Below, one piece after another: positions 1 to 4,512 of a DNA stretch of 5,372 bases (positions are counted from its first letter, which is position 1; each line of letters opens with the position of its first letter). The notes beneath the pieces are model-generated. The model saw only the letters and a list, made by a program, of their open reading frames with translations. It had not been told where the DNA came from and ran no database searches. Where the stretch lies: the NCBI GenBank assembly GCA_002499405.1, contig DALH01000049.1, positions 1 through 5,372 on the forward strand, in the 5' to 3' direction. The DNA comes from Candidatus Micrarchaeota archaeon UBA95 (GTDB taxonomy: Archaea > Micrarchaeota > Micrarchaeia > Norongarragalinales > Norongarragalinaceae). The translations under genes were made by a program, and so were the position numbers.

Positions 1-33
1 CCTGGGCAATGCTGGCTCACGCTAATCAACTCC

Positions 34-94
34 GGCGAGTCGCGCAAATTCATTGAGTCCCCGCCTGCTAAAGGCGGGGGCTCGCGCGACCGCC
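34..94. repeat. long bulged hairpin (imperfect inverted repeat)
   Basis: Three stacked stems give 23 base pairs. GGCG (34-37) pairs with CGCC (91-94). GTCGCGC (39-45) pairs with GCGCGAC (84-90). GAGTCCCCGCCT (55-66) pairs with AGGCGGGGGCTC (72-83), with one T-G wobble at 58/80. The loop is GCTAA (67-71). Base A38 and nine bases (46-54) are unpaired on the 5' side only. No T-run follows directly, so it is not a classical intrinsic terminator. A CCCCGCCT...AGGCGGGG hairpin with an asymmetric bulge is reminiscent of the ends of IS200/IS605-type elements and their guide RNAs. No tnpA or tnpB is in the window, so that link is inference. Confidence 0.75.
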
Positions 95-123
95 AAACAA
101 GTAAAGGCATTACAAAAATTAGA

Positions 124-163
124 GCTGATTCATCCGTCGGCTGAACCCGACGGATTTCTCAGC
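124..163. repeat. hairpin with symmetric internal loop
   Basis: GCTGA (124-128) pairs with TCAGC (159-163). ATCCGTCGG (132-140) pairs perfectly with CCGACGGAT (147-155). The apical loop is CTGAAC (141-146), and the two stems are separated by a symmetric TTC/TTC internal loop. Five T's occur about 20 bases downstream (182-186), too far for a bacterial intrinsic terminator but compatible with archaeal T-rich termination. It may be the 3' end of an upstream transcript or a structured RNA element, and the sequence alone does not decide. Confidence 0.65.
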
Positions 164-223
164 CAAACGTATTAAAAAATCTTTTTACTCCGCAAGGCTT
201 TTCCAGCGATTTTTAGTCCGCTC

Positions 224-258
224 ATTTAAAATCGGTTTTGTTTTAAAGCATTTTAAAC
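224..258 (+). promoter_or_regulatory. candidate promoter: three TTTAAA boxes
   Basis: TTTAAA occurs at 225-230, 242-247 and 252-257. The last two are exactly 10 bases apart, one helical turn. They lie in the AT-rich stretch before the CysD-like gene. If the box at 252-257 is an archaeal TATA element, transcription would begin near 280, leaving a leader of about 70 bases that includes the AAGGA site at 294-298. No clear B-recognition element or bacterial -35/-10 pair was recognised. This is a weak motif-based call. Confidence 0.35.
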
Positions 259-304
259 AACTCTTTTGTATGAGAAAGCGCAAAGCTTTATCTAAGGACG
301 TGTC

Positions 305-352
305 ATGGAATTGCTGAAAAAACCCGGCGTTACTTGCAGGCGAACCAAATGA
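305..352 (+). CDS. possible 15-codon leader peptide upstream of the CysD-like gene
   Basis: An ATG at 305 opens a short frame reading MELLKKPGVTCRRTK and ending at TGA 350-352. It has its own Shine-Dalgarno site, AAGGA at 294-298, six bases before the ATG. That is a better site than the one in front of the CysD-like gene. Its stop overlaps the proposed CysD-like start (ATG 349-351) in an ATGA arrangement, typical of translational coupling. The frame differs from that of the downstream gene, so it is not an N-terminal extension. With only 15 codons it may also be chance. Confidence 0.3.
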   Translation: MELLKKPGVTCRRTK

Positions 353-1140
353 TAATGCAGGACTTGGACAAACTGGAAGAGGAAAGCGTCTACGTGTTGC
401 GCGAGGCGAAAAAGCGCTTCAAGAAACTGTGTTGCCTGTGGAGCATGGGAAAGGACTCCACGGTCACGCTCGCACTCTCTCGCAAGGCATTCTTCGGAAA
501 AGTGCCCTACCCCGTCGTCTACATCAACAACGGCATCGACTTCCCGCAGACGTACGCGTTCCGCGACAGGATGGCCGGGGAGTGGGGCCTTGACCTCATC
601 GAGGAGCGCAGCATCATAAAGGACGACGACATCTCGGGCGTGAGCTGCTGCGGCGCAAACAAGACCGAGGCGCTCATGCGCGTGCTCGACGAGCACGGGT
701 TCGACGGCGTCATCGTGTCCATCCGCCGCGACGAGCACGGCATACGCTCCAAGGAACGCGTGTTCTCGCCGCGCGACCAGGAATTCAGGTGGAATTACAA
801 GGACCAGCCCGCCGAAATGTGGGGCGAATACACGAGCAAATTCGACGGGAGCAGCCACGTGCGCATCCACCCACTCCTGCACTGGAACGAAATAGACGCG
901 TGGCGCTACGTGCAACGCGAAAAAATACCCGTCAACCCGTTATACTTCGCGAAGAACGGGAAGAGATACCGGAGTTTGGGCTGCACCAAGTGCACGGTTG
1001 CCGTGGACTCGGATGCGGATTCGGTGGACAAAATAATAGAGGAACTGAAAACCACCCAGGTGGAGGAGCGCTCGGGACGCGCCCAGGACAAGGAAAAAGA
1101 GCACGTCATGCAGCGACTGCGCGCCCTCGGCTACATGTGA
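349..1140 (+). CDS. cysD: CysD-like ATP sulfurylase small subunit with four APS-reductase-like cysteines
   Basis: This is a 263-residue protein of the PAPS reductase/CysD adenine-nucleotide alpha-hydrolase family. Known CysD works with CysN to form adenylylsulfate from ATP and sulfate in the cytoplasm. The PP-loop reads SMGKDST (residues 32-38). Family landmarks follow: the RKAF...P segment after the loop, FRDRMA (71-76), KTEAL (105-109), RRDEHGIRSKERVFS (126-140), and the ERSGR stretch near 240-244. It is shorter than E. coli CysD (about 300 residues), because the loop before the LGC motif is reduced to KNGKRYRS. Unlike ordinary CysD it has Cys-Cys at 100-101 and CxxC at 212-215, the pattern of the [4Fe-4S] ligands of APS reductase, but no C-terminal catalytic cysteine. 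Start: ATG 349 with AGG at 338-340 eight bases upstream. TTG 334 and ATG 355 are alternatives. It is followed after six bases by the CysN-like gene. Confidence 0.85.
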   Translation: MIMQDLDKLEEESVYVLREAKKRFKKLCCLWSMGKDSTVTLALSRKAFFGKVPYPVVYINNGIDFPQTYAFRDRMAGEWGLDLIEERSIIKDDDISGVSCCGANKTEALMRVLDEHGFDGVIVSIRRDEHGIRSKERVFSPRDQEFRWNYKDQPAEMWGEYTSKFDGSSHVRIHPLLHWNEIDAWRYVQREKIPVNPLYFAKNGKRYRSLGCTKCTVAVDSDADSVDKIIEELKTTQVEERSGRAQDKEKEHVMQRLRALGYM

Positions 1141-1146
1141 TGGAGA

Positions 1147-2373
1147 ATGGTTAACGTCGTAATCTCAATGCTGGGCCACCAGGACCACGGCAAGTCCACG
1201 CTCATCGGCCGCCTGCTCTACGAGACCAAATCCGTCACGGCGGAACGCATCCGCGAAGCCCGCGAGATGAGCGAAAAACTCGGCCTGGAAATGGAGTACT
1301 GCTTTTTGTTGGACGCGTTCCAGGAAGAGCGCGAGGGCGGTTACACATTGGATACCACGCGCGCCCAGTTGAGGCACGGGAACACGATTTTCGAGTTGGT
1401 GGACGTGCCCGGCCACAAGGAATTCATCAAAAACATGTTGAGCGGCGCATCCAATGCGAGCGCGGCAATCCTGGTTGCCTCAATGAAGCCCGGCGAGGGA
1501 TTGCAGGACGAGACGCGGCTCCACGTAAGCATGGCGCGCCTCCTCGGCATAAAACGCGTGATAGTCGCGGTGAACAAGGTGGACCTCGCGGGATTCAACG
1601 AAAAAAAATTCAACGTGTTTGCGGAGGAACTCCGCGAATTCCTGAAGGCGGCCGGCTACGACGAAGAGCCCCTCTTCATTCCCGTGTCCGCCAAGCTCGG
1701 CGACAACGTTTCCAGGAAGAGCGGGAACACGCCGTGGTATGGCGGCCCAACCCTCCTTGAAGAACTCGCCAAAATAGCGGCCGAAGACAAGGGCTTGGAC
1801 AAAATGCATTTGCGCCTGCCCGTGCAAGACGTTTACGGCGGGGTGCTCGTGGGGCGGGTGGAGGCGGGCGTGCTTCGCAAGGGCGACGAAGTCTTGTTCA
1901 CCCCATCGGGAAGGAAGGCGAAGGTAACCAGAATAATCGAGTTCGGCAAGGAACTTGGGGAGGCGAGGGCCGGAAACAACGCCGGTTTCGAGGTTGCGAC
2001 GGACACGACGGGACTGCTTGACAACGTTTGCAGCCACGTCGACAACCCGCCGCGCCTGACCTCTAAAATCAAGGCCAAGGCGTTCTGCATCGCGGGGCAC
2101 TCCATTTCAAAAGGGGAGGCGTTGTTGTTCAAGTGCCGCAACGGCGAAACTAGAACGCGCGTAACGCAAATAACGCACAAGAAGGACTGCCGCCTGTTTG
2201 ACGAGGCGGATTCGCCGGAAAAAATCGTTGAATACGAGCTCGGCGAAATGAATTTGGAGAACGAGGACGCGCTGGTGCTTGAACGCTTTGAGGACTTCCC
2301 GCAGTTCGGACGGTTCGTGCTGCTCAAAGGAAACGCCGTGGCGGGCGTGGGCACTGTTGAGGAAACTTATTAG
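1147..2373 (+). CDS. cysN: CysN-like GTPase, ATP sulfurylase large subunit (EF-1alpha-type)
   Basis: This is a 408-residue translation-factor-type GTPase. CysN couples GTP hydrolysis to APS synthesis by CysD. All G motifs are visible: G1 GHQDHGKST (10-18), switch I with Thr67 in GYTLDTT (65-71), G3 DVPGH (86-90), G4 NKVD (143-146) and G5 SAK (181-183). The GDNV...PWYGGPTLLEEL stretch (185-207) is shared by CysN and EF-1alpha. Two beta-barrel domains probably follow, at about 220-300 and 305-408. It is shorter than E. coli CysN (475 residues), without its N-terminal extension and with no fused APS kinase. Gln12 replaces the usual Val of GHVDHGKST, and Tyr66 replaces the usual Ile of the GITID motif. 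Pairing with the CysD-like gene is the main argument against a translation factor. ATG 1147 is chosen because the P-loop begins at residue 10. GGAG at 1142-1145 is too close to be a normal ribosome binding site, so reinitiation after the CysD stop is likely. Confidence 0.85.
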   Translation: MVNVVISMLGHQDHGKSTLIGRLLYETKSVTAERIREAREMSEKLGLEMEYCFLLDAFQEEREGGYTLDTTRAQLRHGNTIFELVDVPGHKEFIKNMLSGASNASAAILVASMKPGEGLQDETRLHVSMARLLGIKRVIVAVNKVDLAGFNEKKFNVFAEELREFLKAAGYDEEPLFIPVSAKLGDNVSRKSGNTPWYGGPTLLEELAKIAAEDKGLDKMHLRLPVQDVYGGVLVGRVEAGVLRKGDEVLFTPSGRKAKVTRIIEFGKELGEARAGNNAGFEVATDTTGLLDNVCSHVDNPPRLTSKIKAKAFCIAGHSISKGEALLFKCRNGETRTRVTQITHKKDCRLFDEADSPEKIVEYELGEMNLENEDALVLERFEDFPQFGRFVLLKGNAVAGVGTVEETY

Positions 2374-2393
2374 GAACTTCCCCCGCACTTGTT
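2374..2393. other. 20-base convergent intergenic gap
   Basis: The GTPase stop (TAG 2371-2373) and the methyltransferase stop (minus strand, bases 2394-2396) face each other across 20 bases. There is no hairpin and no T-run of useful length on either strand, so the two transcripts probably overlap in antisense at their 3' ends. Confidence 0.6.
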
Positions 2394-3044
2394 TCATCGC
2401 TTGACTGCTTCCACGAAAAAGTATTTGGAGGAGCGCGGGAAGCGCCCGCCCTCGCACAACCATTTGAGGAGTGAATACCAGCCGGGCATGCGCGCGAGCA
2501 CGCGGTTCGGAAGGAAGAAGGGCCACGGCGGGAACGGGTTCCAGCCCTTAACGGAATAAGTGAAACCAGAAGAATCCAGCAACGACTCCAACTCTCTGAA
2601 AGACAACTTGCCGGGCTTGCCGGCGTAAGCAGGATGCCCCCGGTTTGGCGTTGTCAAGAACAATTTCCCGCGTTTTTTGAGTAGTCGCCGCACCTCTTTT
2701 AACAATGCCTCCCTGTTTCCCACGGTCTCCACCACATTCGCCAGCACGACTACGTCAAAGGAATGTGCGGGCAGACGGCGCGAATAACCGCGCACGAAAC
2801 GCGCGTTCGGCGCGAACGATTTTGCTAACTTCAAGACCGCGGCGTCCGGGTCAATGCCTACGAGCTCATTAGACGGGCCCGCTCCTGATAGGATGAGCCC
2901 GGCGCCGCAACCCACGTCCGCCACGCGTTTGCCGCGCAACAACGAGAGGCGTTCCCGCAAATAAAACCGCACGTCCAGCCAGTCGCCCCACCAGTAGTCG
3001 GGTGCTTCGCGCAACGCTTTTTTAGCGAACGAAACCCTATTCAT
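2394..3044 (-). CDS. class I SAM-dependent methyltransferase
   Basis: This is a 216-residue protein with a Rossmann-type methyltransferase core. Motif I is VADVGCGAGL (41-50), which binds SAM. The acidic residue at the end of strand 2 is Asp65 in VGIDPD. Motif II is FDVVVLANVVE (96-106), and GKLFLTTPN (126-134) fits the strand 5 region of UbiG/Methyltransf_11-like enzymes. The substrate is not evident. Being next to a flippase and a glycosyltransferase suggests a sugar or lipid-linked glycan, but it is on the opposite strand. The N-terminus is aromatic (YWWGDW, 17-22). A Pro/Phe/Trp-rich segment (169-192, including PFPPWPFF) may be a membrane-contacting or substrate-binding lid. The ATG at 3042-3044 is chosen because the frame further upstream (to 3272) has no recognisable domain and overlaps the flippase gene. 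No Shine-Dalgarno site is seen, which fits a leaderless transcript. Confidence 0.85.
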   Translation of the reverse strand: MNRVSFAKKALREAPDYWWGDWLDVRFYLRERLSLLRGKRVADVGCGAGLILSGAGPSNELVGIDPDAAVLKLAKSFAPNARFVRGYSRRLPAHSFDVVVLANVVETVGNREALLKEVRRLLKKRGKLFLTTPNRGHPAYAGKPGKLSFRELESLLDSSGFTYSVKGWNPFPPWPFFLPNRVLARMPGWYSLLKWLCEGGRFPRSSKYFFVEAVKR

Positions 3045-3047
3045 TGC

Positions 3048-3065
3048 GGTAAGGGTAAGGGAGGG
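3048..3065 (+). other. G-rich tract with telomere-like repeats, possible G-quadruplex
   Basis: The plus strand reads GGTAAGGGTAAGGGAGGG: one GG and three GGG runs separated by TAA, TAA and A. It lies 4-21 bases before the methyltransferase ATG, where the coding strand is correspondingly C-rich. A two-layer quadruplex is possible. A three-layer one would lack one guanine. Confidence 0.5.
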
Positions 3066-3089
3066 AGCCGATTTAATTCCTTGCCGAAC

Positions 3090-3096
3090 AAAGGTG
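3090..3096 (+). promoter_or_regulatory. ribosome binding site of the flippase gene
   Basis: AAAGGTG ends nine bases before ATG 3106, the same spacing as the GGAGG site of the next gene. This decides the start in favour of ATG 3106 over the in-frame GTG at 3094, which would lie inside the site and have nothing better upstream. Confidence 0.65.
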
Positions 3097-3105
3097 TACG
3101 CAGAG

Positions 3106-4512
3106 ATGTCCGAACGCCATACATACGTCAGGAACACGCTCTTGCTTCTTGCAGCCAACGCATTGGTTCTAGCCGTGGGCTTCGTTGCGCGGCCGCTCAT
3201 CGCCCGCCTCCTCGGACCTGAGGAATACGCGGCGTTCGCACTCGTCTTGAGCACCGCCGCGGCGCTCAGCATCTACCTTAATTTCTCGCTGAATCTGGGA
3301 CTGGTTTACCGCGTAGCCAAGAAGCCCAAGAAGGCAGGAGAATACAACTCCACGGTAATCGCCTTCCTCGTATTGATGAGCGCAATACTCCTCCTGCCGG
3401 CATACCTGCTGCTTAAAATCGTTGCACCTGTTCTGGGCGACTTGGGCTTTTTCTCGGCGTTCGTTCTCGCCGTTGCACTAGGCCTGCTTGCAATCCTTGA
3501 GGCGATGCAGCAAGGCCTCAAAAAATTCAACCAGTTCGGCGCAACGCAGGCCGGCTCGGGCGTTCTTGCAGCGGTGGCTTCGGTGGCCGGCGCAATCTTG
3601 CTCTTGAACGGCTTTTTGGTCGGCGCATTGCGCGCGGTAGCGGTTCTTGCAGTTACCGTGGCCGGCCTGCTCTACCTAAAGCGTTTCGGCCGCATAACCC
3701 GGAAGGCCTTTGACGAGGTATGGGCTTATTCAAAGCCGATTACGTTCGCGGCGTTCGCGAGCACGCTCATAGCCGTGGTTGACAAGTACTTCCTAGCCGC
3801 CTTCAGTTCCATGAGTTCGCTGGGTTACTACGACATTTCCCTGGCGCTTGTTTCGGCAACCCTGCCCTTCACGGTTTCGTTGACTGCTGTCATGCTCCCG
3901 GAGGTCTCGCGTTACCCGAAAAAAATACTCTCATATTACCCGCGCATCGCCGCCGCGAACACCGTGCTCCTCACGGGCTTTGGGTTATGCCTTTATTATT
4001 ACGCGGACATCGTTGTTAGCCTGCTGTTGGGAAGTGAATACATTGCCGGCACCGTGCCATTGCTCCGCATACTCGCTTTGGCCCTCCCAGTAATGAGTTT
4101 CATAAACCTGAACAACACGACTTACCGCGCAATAGGCATGCCAAAGGCAACCGCGTTCTACGCGGTCTCGCTCGTGGCCGCGAGCATAATATTCAACTGG
4201 CTCCTGGTCCCACAATACGGCGCCATCGGGGCGGCTTTTGCGACCCTGGCAACCTACCTCGTAATTGCGGTTACGGGCACGGTTATGCTCTGGCGCCACG
4301 TCAAGGTAGGCATCCGCAAAACCGTTTTCCAGCTCGCCTTGTTCGCGTTGTTTGCGGCGGGCTACTGGCTCCTTGAAAACCCAGGTTTCACCGTGAAAAC
4401 CATTTTATTGCTCGCGTTCGGCCTCGCTACCCTCGCGCTCCAAAGAAAACTGGTAGCGGAATTGATTGAAACCGTGAAGAGCTTCAACCTGTTCGGAGGC
4501 GGCGCAAAATGA
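3106..4512 (+). CDS. polysaccharide flippase, Wzx/RfbX-like (MOP superfamily)
   Basis: This is a 468-residue integral membrane protein. The N-terminus shows the family pattern: a first helix at about 11-34, then RPLIARLLGPEEYAAFAL (29-46). About 14 hydrophobic segments can be seen, near 11-34, 41-64, 83-109, 114-134, 151-170, 172-191, 211-231, 240-266, 282-308, 318-336, 346-368, 372-396, 405-423 and 430-446. Short basic loops lie between several of them (KKPKK 72-76, KRFGRITRK 192-200). The length and layout fit transporters that flip lipid-linked oligosaccharides across the cytoplasmic membrane. The coupled glycosyltransferase supports a role in surface glycan or N-glycan assembly. Residues such as Asp226 and Lys227 in the seventh helix (VVDKYF) may be functional in this family. 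Which sugar lipid is moved cannot be read from the sequence. Confidence 0.88.
   Translation: MSERHTYVRNTLLLLAANALVLAVGFVARPLIARLLGPEEYAAFALVLSTAAALSIYLNFSLNLGLVYRVAKKPKKAGEYNSTVIAFLVLMSAILLLPAYLLLKIVAPVLGDLGFFSAFVLAVALGLLAILEAMQQGLKKFNQFGATQAGSGVLAAVASVAGAILLLNGFLVGALRAVAVLAVTVAGLLYLKRFGRITRKAFDEVWAYSKPITFAAFASTLIAVVDKYFLAAFSSMSSLGYYDISLALVSATLPFTVSLTAVMLPEVSRYPKKILSYYPRIAAANTVLLTGFGLCLYYYADIVVSLLLGSEYIAGTVPLLRILALALPVMSFINLNNTTYRAIGMPKATAFYAVSLVAASIIFNWLLVPQYGAIGAAFATLATYLVIAVTGTVMLWRHVKVGIRKTVFQLALFALFAAGYWLLENPGFTVKTILLLAFGLATLALQRKLVAELIETVKSFNLFGGGAK
4495..4499 (+). promoter_or_regulatory. ribosome binding site of the glycosyltransferase gene
   Basis: A full GGAGG lies nine bases before ATG 4509, inside the last codons of the flippase gene (the Gly-Gly-Gly near its C-terminus). 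With the ATGA overlap it indicates strong, coupled translation of the second gene. Confidence 0.75.

Larger units (their letters stand above)
1..348. other. gene-poor region upstream of the CysD-like gene
   Basis: I see no convincing protein gene here. One plus-strand frame is open from base 1 to a TGA at 142-144 (ending ...GESRKFIESPPAKGGG and about 20 more residues), and another ends at a TGA at 54-56 just before the first hairpin. Either could be the tail of a gene entering from the left, but neither has recognisable family residues. The first 100 bases are GC-rich and structured, while about 100-280 is clearly AT-rich compared with the genes. The stretch holds two hairpins, TTTAAA boxes and a short leader ORF, listed separately. 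I found no tRNA or rRNA. Confidence 0.6.
3045..3105. promoter_or_regulatory. divergent promoter region between methyltransferase and flippase genes
   Basis: This 61-base region separates two divergent start codons. At its centre is ATTTAATT (3071-3078), nearly self-complementary and about 31 bases from each ATG, so one AT box could serve both directions. The distance fits a leaderless methyltransferase transcript well. On the flippase side it would start RNA close to or past the Shine-Dalgarno site at 3090-3096, so the true flippase promoter may differ. The left half is G-rich on the plus strand (3048-3065). Confidence 0.4.

Noticed and set aside
55..83. Possible tRNA-Ser(GCU) anticodon arm, because the loop region contains CTGCTAA
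   Set aside because: With CTGCTAA as a seven-base loop the closing pair is C-A, and with a paired stem the loop is TGCTAAA, which lacks U33. No T-arm or acceptor stem fits around it.
1..144. Open plus-strand frame from the window edge, perhaps the C-terminus of a TnpB-like protein
   Set aside because: Only 47 codons, reading through the hairpin, with no recognisable family residues. A second frame ending at 56 is an equally possible gene end, so no CDS is called.
349..1140. DndC-type DNA phosphorothioation protein
   Set aside because: DndC is also a PAPS-reductase-family protein with an iron-sulfur cluster, but this one has CysD-specific landmarks, a CysN partner and no other dnd genes nearby.
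1601..1608. Run of eight A's in the GTPase gene (and another at 4664-4671 in the glycosyltransferase) as programmed slippage sites
   Set aside because: Both runs encode in-frame Lys codons in uninterrupted genes, with no alternative frame of interest downstream and no stimulatory hairpin noticed.
292..2100. Long minus-strand open frames (over 200 codons) opposite the CysD-like and CysN-like genes
   Set aside because: They are shadows of GC-rich coding sequence, with low-complexity composition and no known domain, while the plus strand has clear family motifs.
3045..3272. N-terminal extension of the methyltransferase up to an ATG at 3272
   Set aside because: The extra 76 residues show no domain, overlap the flippase gene antisense and cross the divergent promoter region. 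The methyltransferase core fits a start at 3044.
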